This document shows positions 1 to 6,161 of a stretch of DNA of 9,122 nt, piece by piece. Positions within the stretch are counted from its first letter, which is position 1; each line of letters begins with the position of its first letter. Source of the DNA: Halococcaceae archaeon (GTDB lineage Archaea > Halobacteriota > Halobacteria > Halobacteriales > Halalkalicoccaceae); the NCBI GenBank assembly GCA_007129135.1, contig SKWB01000210.1:1-9122 (forward strand). Reading direction: 5' to 3'. The position numbers and the translations under genes are program-made. The notes below the pieces were generated by a model that saw only the letters and a program-made list of their open reading frames with translations, had not been told where the DNA came from and made no database searches.

Positions 1-94
1 GATGGTCGAGAAGAGCGGCGACGACTACGGCGCGATCTACCTGCCGACCCCCCGCGTGAGACACCACTGGGAGACCGTCGAGGGTATGGAATGA
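1..94 (+). CDS. C-terminal end of an unrecognised protein (5' truncated by window)
   Basis: An open frame enters from the left edge (first full codon at base 2) and stops at TGA 92-94, giving the last 30 residues of a protein. The visible tail includes YGAIYLPTPRVRHHW and ends VEGME. Base 2-4 happens to be ATG, but there is no upstream sequence to show whether that is a start, and internal Met is more likely. The codons are GC-rich with G/C in third positions, as in the other real genes here. I do not recognise the family from so short a piece, so no function is offered. Confidence 0.6.
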   Translation, partial: MVEKSGDDYGAIYLPTPRVRHHWETVEGME

Positions 95-218
95 GGGGGA
101 CCGAATTCACGAACGTCCACAGTATCGCCAGTGTAGCGTACTCTGCGAGAAACACTACCCGGATCCGTAAAACCACGATCGGTGACACGGTTCCTGTCGG
201 TGGCGAGCCCCCTGTCGT

Positions 219-270
219 TCCGTTCGAGTCGTTGATCGAGTAGAGAGCGCCTCCCACCGACTCGAACGGA
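219..270. repeat. 13-bp perfect inverted repeat with 26-base spacer
   Basis: TCCGTTCGAGTCG at 219-231 is exactly complementary to CGACTCGAACGGA at 258-270. The loop is 26 bases. It lies in the 95-363 gap between the left-edge gene (plus) and the SRPBCC gene (minus), where the two converge, so a transcript from either side could fold here. No T-run follows on either strand, so a simple terminator is not shown. The rest of 95-363 holds no convincing gene; it also contains an 11-bp interrupted palindrome (ACCAGTCTGGT, 288-298). Confidence 0.7.
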
Positions 271-363
271 GGGTGTTTGGGGTACGAACCAGTCTGGTGA
301 TCGCTATGGGCATAGGGTCGAGAGGAGGGTACCGGTCTGTGGTACGGAGGGAGGACAGTCCTA

Positions 364-798
364 TCACTCGGTGGTGTGGAGTTCGTCCCGGAGCGTCCGC
401 TCCAGGTTCTCGAGTTCGCCGTCGAGGTTCCGTTTGAAGAAGCGCTCGACGCCGGGGAGTTTGCCGTCGACGACGAACTCGTTGACGAGTTCACAGCCCC
501 CCTCGACCTCCTCGATCCGGTGTTTCCCGACGACGTTCATCACCTTCGACGTGCCGGTGAACTCGACGTAGCTGGGCGGCTCCCGTTTCACGTCGCGGGT
601 GTCGACACGGACGGTGCGGCGCACCATCGGGATCGGAAGCGAGACGTGCCAGGTCGCCTCCCGTCCGTCCTCGGTTCTGAGTTCGAACTCGTCGACGACG
701 CTGATCGCCCCGGCGCGCTTCGCCGGGTCGGAGATAAACGCCCAGACCTCCTCCGGCTCCGCCGCGAGCGTGAACCGCCGTTCGACCCGAACAGTCAT
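364..798 (-). CDS. SRPBCC family protein (CoxG/polyketide-cyclase-like START fold)
   Basis: This is a 144-residue protein with the layout of the SRPBCC (START-like, helix-grip) superfamily. It opens with a beta strand (VRVERRFTLAAEPEEVWAFI, residues 3-22), the usual 'AxPEEVWxxISDP' start in which the first helix follows the strand. Central strands follow (ATWHVSLPI, SYVEFTGTSK, CELVNEFVVDG), then a long C-terminal helix (116-141). The family binds hydrophobic ligands in a cavity; the ligand here is unknown and nothing nearby names one. There is no signal peptide or membrane segment, so it is probably cytosolic. A weak T-rich box (CTTTTC on minus, 822-827) is centred 26.5 bases before the ATG, supporting this start. 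The DUF7123-like gene ends 39 bases upstream, so readthrough from it is also possible. CoxG-like is a family label only; no CO dehydrogenase genes are present. Confidence 0.85.
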   Translation of the reverse strand: MTVRVERRFTLAAEPEEVWAFISDPAKRAGAISVVDEFELRTEDGREATWHVSLPIPMVRRTVRVDTRDVKREPPSYVEFTGTSKVMNVVGKHRIEEVEGGCELVNEFVVDGKLPGVERFFKRNLDGELENLERTLRDELHTTE

Positions 799-837
799 GC
801 CGCTGTCTTCGGCTACAGGGAGAAAAGCGCGCCGAAG

Positions 838-1062
838 CTACTGGCAGGTCACGCGCCAGGTCGTCGACCGGGCACGGGACCACTTCTCGATCTCGACCTC
901 CTCGGACTCCTCGGCGAGCCGTGGGAGGCGAGCGCCGACCTGCTTCGCCGAGAGGCCGAGCGCCTCGGCGATGTTCTTCGCTCGGAAGTACTCCTTTCCC
1001 GCGCTGGCGCTGTCTCGCAGGTAGCGAAGGATCCGTTCGTCGTCGTCCGCGGCGTCGGTCAT
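838..1062 (-). CDS. Small winged-helix protein, DUF7123-like
   Basis: A 74-residue acidic protein. Residues 8-20 (DERILRYLRDSAS) form a first helix. A helix-turn-helix follows: FRAKNIAEALGLSAKQVGAR (26-45), then RLPRLAEE as the recognition helix end. The tail EVEIEKWSRARSTTWRVT (56-72) reads as the beta wing. This matches my memory of the haloarchaeal DUF7123 family, small winged-helix proteins of unknown target; the HTH is visible in the sequence, the family number is from memory. It is likely a DNA-binding regulator. Its own promoter is clear: TTAAGT on the minus strand at 1086-1091, centred 26.5 bases before the ATG, suggesting a leaderless mRNA. The last residues VTCQ carry a Cys that I do not consider functional. 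Confidence 0.78.
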   Translation of the reverse strand: MTDAADDDERILRYLRDSASAGKEYFRAKNIAEALGLSAKQVGARLPRLAEESEEVEIEKWSRARSTTWRVTCQ

Positions 1063-1085
1063 CGACGCCTATAGCACTCGTTCGG

Positions 1086-1091
1086 ACTTAA
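1086..1091 (-). promoter_or_regulatory. TATA box for the DUF7123-like gene
   Basis: The minus strand reads CGTTAAGTC over 1093-1085, with TTAAGT centred 26.5 bases upstream of the ATG at 1062. This is the spacing of a haloarchaeal TATA box when transcription begins at or next to the start codon. The same 9-mer occurs at 6709-6717 in the tfe promoter region. Confidence 0.6.
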
Positions 1092-1166
1092 CGATTTCCC
1101 GGGCACAGACGGCCTCGCCCCGTCGCCAGTGGTCGGGATCGACCGGAGGAGCGACCGCGGGTCGTT

Positions 1167-1361
1167 TCAGTCGTAGACTTGCACCGCGATGACGACGGCG
1201 AGGCCCGCGACCATCGCGAGCGCGAAGCCGGCGGCGCCGACGAGGTCGCCGGGGCCGAACGGGGCGACGAAGAGCAACGCCGAGCCGACCACGCCGAGGA
1301 CGCCGAAGAGCATCGCGTAGCCGATCGCCCGGTCGGAGGTGAGATCCGTGTGGGTTGCCAT
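1167..1361 (-). CDS. Small two-helix membrane protein, possibly DUF7525 family
   Basis: A 64-residue protein with two hydrophobic helices. The first spans about residues 12-35 (AIGYAMLFGVLGVVGSALLF and on), the second about 41-62 (VGAAGFALAMVAGLAVVIAV). They are separated by a short loop with Pro and Gly (APFGPGDL). The N-terminus (MATHTDLTSDR) is polar, and the protein ends QVYD. It resembles small haloarchaeal membrane proteins I remember as DUF7525; the family name is uncertain. No function is known. A weak box (ACTAAG on minus, 1385-1390) is centred 26.5 bases before the ATG. It sits alone between the PhoU-like gene (78 bases upstream) and the DUF7123-like gene (104 bases downstream). Confidence 0.7.
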   Translation of the reverse strand: MATHTDLTSDRAIGYAMLFGVLGVVGSALLFVAPFGPGDLVGAAGFALAMVAGLAVVIAVQVYD

Positions 1362-1439
1362 GCCCGGCCTTCCCTGGCGGTGGGCTTAGTTCATGCGGAA
1401 ACCGGTCGAGACCGACCGCCGAACCCCCAAGGAGTGGCC

Positions 1440-2471
1440 CTAGACGATCGTGACGTGCTCTGACTCCTCGTTGAGCGCGAGGTTCGCAGCGATCTCGGCG
1501 TTTCGCATCGCGTACTGGGCGGTCTGCTGGAGGCTGACCAGCACCTCCCGGACGCGGAGGAGGTCCTCGTTGTCCATCTCGGGGAGGTCCGCGAGGATCT
1601 CGTCCTCGCGGTCGCTGATCTCGTGGAAGCGTTCGCGCACCTCGATCGTCGTGTCGTAATCGCGGGCGACCGCCGCCTCGACCGCGAGCCGGGTGACCTC
1701 GTCGACCTGGTCGGTGAACTCGCGAATACGCCGCATCGTCGCGGAGTCGACGTTGAGCGTGTGGCCCTCGGTCTCGAGGACGATCTCCGCGATGTCCTCG
1801 GCGTTGTCGGCGGTGAGCTCTAAGTTCTTCGCGATCGAGCGGTAGCCGATCAGCGGGAACCCCGAGTCGAGACCGACGGCGCGCGCGAGGTTCGGGTTCT
1901 GGTAGGCGGTGAAGATCAGTCGCAGGAGGAGGACGAAGATCTTGTTCGCCTGTCGCTCGCGGTTCAACGCCCGCTGGGCGACCTCGGGGTTGCCGTGAGC
2001 GAGCGCCTTGACCGCCTCCTCGCGCATCGTACTGCCCGTGTTCTCCAGGCGTTCGAGGAGGTTGTCGAGCGTGAAGTCCTCCGGGTCGACCGAACACCGG
2101 ATCGAGATCCGTTCGGGGGTCTCCTCGATCACGCCGAGGCCCATCAGCTGCGTCTCCGCCCGGTAGATCGCGTTGATGTGCTCGGAGGGCAGCGCCCCGT
2201 CGTGACACTCGACGTAGATCACCCGCCGGCCGAGGACGTACTGGGCGATGATCGCGCGTTCGAGCGAGTCCGCGTCGAGATCGTCCGCGTGAATGATCGC
2301 CTCGACGTCCTCGGTCTGGGCCGACTCGGGCATCACGGTCAGGGTGCCCTTCCCGCCGCGCCGGAGCGTCACCTCGTCGCCCTTCTCGACGCCGTGTTCT
2401 TTCGCCCAGTCCGCCGGCAGCGTCATCGCGAGCGTCGACGGCCCGAGACGCTGCACCTTCCTTGTGTCCAT
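1440..2471 (-). CDS. Phosphate uptake regulator: AbrB-like N-terminus fused to PhoU domains
   Basis: This 343-residue protein is a haloarchaeal PhoU-type regulator. Residues 4-37 (RKVQRLGPSTLAMTLPADWA, then GVEKGDEVTLR) form a SpoVT/AbrB swapped-hairpin DNA-binding domain. Residues about 140-335 form two PhoU-like three-helix repeats. The metal-binding type helix is visible at 211-230 (RSIAKNLELTADNAEDIAEI, an ExxxD pattern), with a degenerate partner near 316-333 (QTAQYAMRNAEIAANLAL). Bacterial PhoU links the Pst phosphate transporter to PhoR signalling. In archaea the fused AbrB domain suggests direct DNA binding; that is inference. No pst genes are in the window. The start is supported by the standard AbrB opening and by a CCTTAAGG box about 28.5 bases upstream. 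The protein is complete and of ordinary length. Confidence 0.94.
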   Translation of the reverse strand: MDTRKVQRLGPSTLAMTLPADWAKEHGVEKGDEVTLRRGGKGTLTVMPESAQTEDVEAIIHADDLDADSLERAIIAQYVLGRRVIYVECHDGALPSEHINAIYRAETQLMGLGVIEETPERISIRCSVDPEDFTLDNLLERLENTGSTMREEAVKALAHGNPEVAQRALNRERQANKIFVLLLRLIFTAYQNPNLARAVGLDSGFPLIGYRSIAKNLELTADNAEDIAEIVLETEGHTLNVDSATMRRIREFTDQVDEVTRLAVEAAVARDYDTTIEVRERFHEISDREDEILADLPEMDNEDLLRVREVLVSLQQTAQYAMRNAEIAANLALNEESEHVTIV

Positions 2472-2495
2472 ACGCGAGCGGTAGTCTTTACATGA

Positions 2496-2503
2496 CCTTA
2501 AGG
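2496..2503 (-). promoter_or_regulatory. Putative TATA box for the PhoU-type regulator
   Basis: The self-complementary octamer CCTTAAGG is centred 28.5 bases before the ATG at 2471, within the 60-base gap after the NAD kinase family gene. The position fits a leaderless transcript. A second AT-rich stretch (TATTAAGAT on minus, near 2515-2523) is a possible alternative that would give a short leader. Confidence 0.5.
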
Positions 2504-2531
2504 TTCACTCTCCGATCTTAATATGTCACCC

Positions 2532-3599
2532 TCACACCAGCTGGACCATCCGGCGCTCGAACCTCCCCACCCGCACCCGCCACCAGCCGCGGAGCTCCTC
2601 GTCGAGCGCCGCGTCGCCGGTGTCAGCGCGCAGGACGCCGATCGTGTCGAGCTTCGACCGCGAGGCGACGACCTCGACCTCAGACCGGCGAATCACCGCC
2701 GGCGAGAGCTGGTGGTTGCCCCGCCCGAAGACGAACCCCTGCCCGCCGATCGGCGAGACGACGATGACGTTCTCCTCGCCGAGCGAATCGAGGAGCTCGC
2801 TCTCGCTCGCGTCCCGAACCAGGACCTCGCCGTCGCGCCAGACGTCGACGCCGAGCGGGGACCCCGAAAAGCCGAGTGCCTCCTTGATCGTCCCGAGCGT
2901 CCCGCCCGGCGCGAGGACGTACGTCACCCCCTCGCGGACGTCCTCGGCGACGCCCTCGGCGAGGCTCTCGACCGAGCCGCCCGAGAGCTGTTTCCCCGAC
3001 TGCATCTCCTCTGCGACCGGGACGCGCGCCAGAGCGCGCAGGGTCGAGCGGACCTCGCCCTCGCGGTAGGCCTCCTCGTCTATGTCGGAGACCTCCCGCA
3101 CCTCTGTCGAGTCGAAGTCCGCGGCGACCCTCCCCGCGTCCTTCGGCGTGACGCCGAAGACCTCCGAGTAGATCTTCACCCCGGCGGGGATCCCCAAGAT
3201 CGGCGTCTCGTCGTCGAGTTCGGAGAGCGTCTCCGCCACGTCAGTCGCGGTGCCGTCGCCACCAGCGAAGAGGATCAGATCGACGCCGGTCTCGACGAAC
3301 GCCCGGACCGCCTCGCGGGTGTCCTCGGCACCGGTCCCCTCGCCCTCGGGGTCGTAGACGACCTCCGGCTCGAACCCCGCTTCCCTCGCCTCCTCCGCGC
3401 CCATCGGCGGGCCGCAGGTCAGTAGCTCCGTCTCCGGATCGCGTTCGGAGAGCGCGGTGAGCGCGTCGACGGCTCTCTCCGGAGCGCGTGGCTCGGCACC
3501 GAGTTCTCGCGCTCGCTCGACCACGCCGTCGGTTCCCTTGAGCCCCACACGGCCGCCCATCCCGGCGATCGGATTGAGGACGAACCCGAGTCGTCGCAT
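2532..3599 (-). CDS. ATP-NAD kinase family protein (COG3199 type)
   Basis: A 355-residue protein of the NAD kinase/AcoX-like superfamily. It begins RRLGFVLNPIAGMGGRVGLK, the NPxAGxGG nucleotide-binding opening (residues 9-16). The hallmark GGDGT lies at 113-117 (FAGGDGTATDVAE), followed by LGIPAGVKIYSEVFGV (135-150), where the family has its second conserved loop. The C-terminal half carries glycine-rich turns (LAPGGTLGTIKEALG at 229-243 and VSPIGGQGFVFGRGN at 281-295). The superfamily phosphorylates NAD or other diols/lipids with ATP or polyphosphate; the true substrate of this archaeal branch is uncertain, so NAD is a family-level assignment. It should be cytosolic. A T-rich patch (CTTTC on minus, 3623-3627) about 26 bases before the ATG is a weak TATA candidate. 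It may be read through into the PhoU-type gene 60 bases downstream, though that gene has its own box. Confidence 0.9.
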   Translation of the reverse strand: MRRLGFVLNPIAGMGGRVGLKGTDGVVERARELGAEPRAPERAVDALTALSERDPETELLTCGPPMGAEEAREAGFEPEVVYDPEGEGTGAEDTREAVRAFVETGVDLILFAGGDGTATDVAETLSELDDETPILGIPAGVKIYSEVFGVTPKDAGRVAADFDSTEVREVSDIDEEAYREGEVRSTLRALARVPVAEEMQSGKQLSGGSVESLAEGVAEDVREGVTYVLAPGGTLGTIKEALGFSGSPLGVDVWRDGEVLVRDASESELLDSLGEENVIVVSPIGGQGFVFGRGNHQLSPAVIRRSEVEVVASRSKLDTIGVLRADTGDAALDEELRGWWRVRVGRFERRMVQLV

Positions 3600-3671
3600 A
3601 GCCCGAGTTCGGTCGGAGCGGTGAAAGTCCGTCCGGTGTCGGTCCCCCTCGCCGCGTCGACTCGGGAACCG

Positions 3672-3677
3672 TTAAGA
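3672..3677 (+). promoter_or_regulatory. TATA box for the 44-residue membrane protein
   Basis: CGTTAAGAC at 3670-3678 places TTAAGA 26.5 bases before the ATG at 3701. This matches the spacing seen for other genes here and is the main reason to believe the small ORF is expressed. A GGGAG at 3692-3696 could serve as a ribosome binding site if a short leader exists. Confidence 0.55.
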
Positions 3678-3700
3678 CGCCCCGATCTAGAGGGAGAACC

Positions 3701-3835
3701 ATGATACAGACGCTCGCGGGCCACGCCATCCCGCTCGCCCAGCACGAGACCTATCCGATCGAACTCGTCGCCGGCCTCGTCCTCCTGCTCTCGCTCGCGA
3801 CCGTCGTCGCGTGGGTCGCCTACCTCTACCGGTAG
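3701..3835 (+). CDS. 44-residue single-pass membrane protein, unrecognised
   Basis: ATG at 3701 to TAG at 3833-3835 encodes 44 residues. The N-terminus is MIQTLAGHAIPLAQHETYPI (1-20). One hydrophobic helix follows at about 21-43, with ELVAGLVLLLSLATVVAWVA followed by YLYR. The single basic residue is the terminal Arg, so the C-terminus probably faces the cytoplasm. Third codon positions are nearly all G or C, as in neighbouring genes, and there is a TTAAGA box at the leaderless spacing plus a GGGAG upstream. It is divergent from the NAD kinase family gene (101 bases between starts) and converges on cinA. I do not recognise the family. Small haloarchaeal proteins of this shape are common and often unannotated. 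Confidence 0.6.
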   Translation: MIQTLAGHAIPLAQHETYPIELVAGLVLLLSLATVVAWVAYLYR

Positions 3836-3922
3836 GGCTCGTCTCGCACGCAGCGGTGCTTCGGCTGGCCGTCGAGCATATCGAGCGTTCTGTCCGAATT
3901 TGCACGTACGGTCGGGTCGGGA

Positions 3923-3958
3923 CGAACGGCTCCGTGCCGTTCGATGTACGGCTCCGTA
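3923..3958. repeat. Hairpin and direct-repeat cluster between the small ORF and cinA
   Basis: CGAACGGC (3923-3930) pairs perfectly with GCCGTTCG (3936-3943) around a 5-base loop, TCCGT. The decamer ACGGCTCCGT occurs at 3926-3935 and again at 3948-3957; the second copy is within the near-palindrome TACGGCTCCGTA (3947-3958). Downstream, ACCGCAG occurs at 3963-3969 and 3975-3981, and GGGGTCACCCC overlaps the cinA stop codon. The whole gap 3836-3986 has no ORF I trust. It may be a bidirectional transcription end or a remnant of a structured element; no T-run follows. Confidence 0.6.
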
Positions 3959-3986
3959 GTGAACCGCAGGGGAGACCGCAGCGGGG

Positions 3987-4685
3987 TCACCCCTCCGAAT
4001 CTACTGCATCGACCCGCTCGACGAGCCAGTCGTACGCCGACTCGACTTCGGCCTCGTCCGTCCCCGAGACCTTCAGCCGAACCGTCTCCGAGGGGTAGCT
4101 CCCGATCGCGACGTCGAAGCGGGCTCTGACCTCCTCGATCCGGTCGAGCAGGCCGCTTTCGGGCTCGCTCGTCTCCACGCTCCGCGTGTAGCTCGCCTCC
4201 CCCTCGAACTCGTCTTCGATCGCCTCGAACATCGCCTTCATCTCCGCGGGCACCCCGGGGAGGACGTAGACGTTCTCGACGACCGCACCGGGCGCGACGC
4301 CGACCTCGTTGTGGAGCGGGCGCGCCCCCGTGGGGATGTCCGCGGTCCCCGTCGTGAGGTCGTCGCTGGCGTAGCCACCCTCCTCGACGAGCCAGCGGAG
4401 CGCCTCCTCGTTCTCCTCGGTGCCGAGGTCGAACGCCGCCGCGACGCCCTCCATCGTCAGGTCGTCGTGGGTCGGTCCCAGGCCACCGGTGGTGAGCACC
4501 GCGTCGTACGCCTCCGCGTACTCGCGAACGACCGCCGCGATCTCGTCGATCCGGTCGGGGATCACGGTCATCCGCTCGATCCCGACGCCTCTCGCACCCA
4601 GCCGGATCGCGAGCCAGTTCGCGTTCGTGTTCAGCGTGTCTCCGGCGAGGATCTCGTCGCCGATGGCGACGACTGCGACCTTCAT
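3987..4685 (-). CDS. CinA-like / molybdopterin-binding domain protein (COG1058)
   Basis: A 232-residue protein made of the MoCF/MogA-like domain found at the N-terminus of CinA. It opens KVAVVAIGDEILAGDTLNTN (2-21), contains LTTGGLGPTHDDLTMEGVAA (64-83), the conserved binding loop, and YVLPGVPAEMKAMFEAI (140-156). The C-terminal portion (EPESGLLDRIEEVRARFDVA to the end) resembles the small alpha/beta domain that follows in CinA. Bacterial CinA is about 410 residues with a nicotinamide-nucleotide amidase domain; that domain is absent here, as in many archaeal copies. The bacterial COG1058 domain has been linked to ADP-ribose pyrophosphatase activity, so a role in pyridine-nucleotide housekeeping is possible but inferred. 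It follows the DUF5803 gene after 46 bases. A T-rich box (CGTTTTTC on minus, 4709-4716) about 27-28 bases before the ATG suggests it can also be transcribed alone. Confidence 0.92.
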   Translation of the reverse strand: MKVAVVAIGDEILAGDTLNTNANWLAIRLGARGVGIERMTVIPDRIDEIAAVVREYAEAYDAVLTTGGLGPTHDDLTMEGVAAAFDLGTEENEEALRWLVEEGGYASDDLTTGTADIPTGARPLHNEVGVAPGAVVENVYVLPGVPAEMKAMFEAIEDEFEGEASYTRSVETSEPESGLLDRIEEVRARFDVAIGSYPSETVRLKVSGTDEAEVESAYDWLVERVDAVDSEG

Positions 4686-4731
4686 AACCCCGCTTCGGGC
4701 GGTCGGGTGAAAAACGCGCCGACGGGAGTCC

Positions 4732-5493
4732 CTATCGCATGCCCGGGGGCGGGTCGTCCCGGTCGTCCTCGATGTCGAGGTCGAGACCCGCCTCTTTCCG
4801 CGCCTTCTGGAGGTCTTTGATCTGCTTTCTGACCCGGGCGAACGCGATCAGCGCGCCCGCGCTCGCTACGAGCACCAGCCCGGTGAACAGCGTGACGTCG
4901 CGCTCTTGGTAGTACCGGAGCGTGATCGTACCCGCGCCGATGTCGTCCCACGCGAGGTGGACGCGGTCGTCCTCGATCGTCCGCTCGTAGCCGCCCGGCC
5001 GCACCGTCCCGAGCACGAAGTTGTCCGCGCGGTAGCCCGGCGGGAGGATCACCTCGTACGAGCCGGGGACCACGGTCCGGGTATCGAAGTTGCGCGACCG
5101 GGTGCTCCCGGTGTAGGCGAGTTTGCCGTCCTCGGCGGGGAGGGTGACGGTCACCGCCGATCGGCTCTCGTCGACGCCGATCTCGCCGGAGTCGTAGTCG
5201 ACGACCGTGCCGTTCTCGTACTGGAACTGGATCGACTCGACCGGGATCGGCCGGTCGTCGCCGTAGCGGGTCGACTGGTAGAGCGAGACCGTCGACTGGT
5301 TCTCGATCTCGTAGACCGCGCGGTACTCCCCGCCGGAGATGTCGATCGTTCCGTCCCGATCGCCCTCCCAGAGGTACTCCTCGGTCGGCTCCGCGGCCAG
5401 TCCGTCCTCGCTCGTGGTCGAGCCGAGGCCGGCACAGCCGGAGAGAACGAGCAGCAAGGCGACCGCGAGCGTGGCCGTGAGCCGCCGGTTCAT
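4732..5493 (-). CDS. DUF5803 family membrane lipoprotein
   Basis: A 253-residue exported protein. The N-terminus MNRRLTATLAVALLLVLSGC is a lipoprotein signal with lipobox LSGC, so Cys20 would be lipidated at the outer membrane face. Residues about 25-198 form a beta-rich extracytoplasmic domain with repeated YxV and TVTLP-type strands. A transmembrane helix follows at about 201-220 (TLFTGLVLVASAGALIAFAR), then a charged cytoplasmic tail with a basic half (RVRKQIKDLQKARKEAG) and an acidic end (DLDIEDDRDD). This matches my memory of haloarchaeal DUF5803, function unknown. The open frame runs further upstream, but this ATG is right: it gives a clean signal peptide and overlaps the DUF2110 stop codon as ATGA (5490-5493), implying translational coupling. 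It lacks a visible Shine-Dalgarno sequence, consistent with coupling. Confidence 0.85.
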   Translation of the reverse strand: MNRRLTATLAVALLLVLSGCAGLGSTTSEDGLAAEPTEEYLWEGDRDGTIDISGGEYRAVYEIENQSTVSLYQSTRYGDDRPIPVESIQFQYENGTVVDYDSGEIGVDESRSAVTVTLPAEDGKLAYTGSTRSRNFDTRTVVPGSYEVILPPGYRADNFVLGTVRPGGYERTIEDDRVHLAWDDIGAGTITLRYYQERDVTLFTGLVLVASAGALIAFARVRKQIKDLQKARKEAGLDLDIEDDRDDPPPGMR

Positions 5494-6161
5494 GACTGCG
5501 GTATCACACACCGGAGTTCGGAGGGGAGGTGTTCGCCGATCGCCGCGAGCAGCCCCGGCGGGTCGGTCCCCTCGCGACAGATCACGCTCTGTTCGAGCAG
5601 GCCGAGGCGCTCGACCGTGACGATGTCCCGGGCGTGGCCCGCCCGGTTCACCGTCGCCCGCACCTGTCCCCTCGTGGCGTTGTTCACGTTCACCCGACCG
5701 GTGCCGCGGGTCCACTCGAACAGCCGGTCGCGCTCCTCGTCGGCCAGTCGCGGCGGATCGCCCCAGACGAATCTCATGGGCATGTGCTGGACGAGACCGA
5801 ACCGTTCGACCAGCCGTTCGGGGCTCCCGGGTCCGAGGCCGAGTTCGTCGGCCGGGATCTCGATCTCGGTCCCGGAATCGAGGACGAACCCGTCCTCGCT
5901 CCAGGACTCGAGGGTGCCGACGTAGCTCTCGCCCTCGTCGAACCCCTCCGCGACCTCGCCCCATCCCTCTCGGAGGACGTTCCTCGCCACCACCTCGTCT
6001 TCCCCGGTGATGGTCACCGTCGGGAACTCGTCGTGGCGGACGCCGATCTCGTACTCGACCTCCAGGTCACCGATCGCGTCCTCGACCAGCGAGCGGAGTC
6101 CGTCGAGCGCGCGTCTCCGCGCCTCGCCGTGAACGGTCACCTTGGTCGCGAGGACGACCAT
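5490..6161 (-). CDS. DUF2110 family protein
   Basis: A 223-residue acidic cytosolic protein with no signal or membrane segment. It begins MVVLATKVTVHGEARRRALD. A short N-terminal alpha/beta part (to about 75) includes FPTVTITGEDEVVARNVLRE. A compact beta segment follows at about 78-105 (ESYVGTLESWSEDGFVLDSG, then IEIPADEL) that looks like a small barrel of S1/PUA-like size; this is a visual guess. The C-terminal part contains WTRGTGRVNVNNATRGQVRA (150-169) and two Cys (C195, C218) that do not form a zinc motif. The assignment to DUF2110, an archaeal family usually found beside tfe, is from memory. The start ATG shares its A with the tfe stop (TAATG, 6163-6159), and its stop overlaps the DUF5803 start, so it is the middle gene of a coupled trio. 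A transcription-related role is suggested by context only. Confidence 0.85.
   Translation of the reverse strand: MVVLATKVTVHGEARRRALDGLRSLVEDAIGDLEVEYEIGVRHDEFPTVTITGEDEVVARNVLREGWGEVAEGFDEGESYVGTLESWSEDGFVLDSGTEIEIPADELGLGPGSPERLVERFGLVQHMPMRFVWGDPPRLADEERDRLFEWTRGTGRVNVNNATRGQVRATVNRAGHARDIVTVERLGLLEQSVICREGTDPPGLLAAIGEHLPSELRCVIPQS

Noticed and set aside
219..231. T-arm-like GTTCGAGTC, as a tRNA or attachment-site fragment
   Set aside because: No acceptor stem, anticodon arm or D-arm can be placed around it; it is explained by the inverted repeat.
91..243. 50-residue plus-strand ORF whose ATG overlaps the stop of the left-edge gene (ATGA)
   Set aside because: The overlap looks like translational coupling, but the peptide is not acidic, has no recognisable domain, its third positions are not clearly GC-biased, and the frame runs through the left arm of the inverted repeat.
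155..367. 70-residue minus-strand ORF in the left gap
   Set aside because: Composition is Arg/Thr/Ser-rich and very poor in Asp/Glu, unlike haloarchaeal proteins; it spans the inverted repeat and slightly overlaps the end of the SRPBCC gene.
376..1074. Long plus-strand ORF antisense to the SRPBCC and DUF7123-like genes
   Set aside because: It is a GC-skew shadow: the minus-strand genes have recognisable folds and promoters, while this translation has no domain.
1069..2208. 379-residue minus-strand ORF in another frame of the PhoU-type gene
   Set aside because: Translation is Arg/Pro/Gly-rich low-complexity sequence, and the AbrB-PhoU protein in the other frame is clear.
3890..3970. Possible group II intron domain V or IS200/IS605 end, suggested by GCACGTACGG and the hairpins
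   Set aside because: The full domain V pattern with its GAAA loop and matching 5' half is not present, and no transposase or reverse transcriptase remnant is visible, so only a generic repeat cluster is reported.
4906..5925. 339-residue plus-strand ORF antisense to DUF5803 and DUF2110
   Set aside because: No domain or signal; it is antisense to two genes tied together by overlapping start and stop codons.
5494..5964. Upstream extension of the DUF5803 reading frame
   Set aside because: The extra residues are Arg/Gly-rich, lie in an alternate frame of DUF2110, and would bury the lipoprotein signal peptide.
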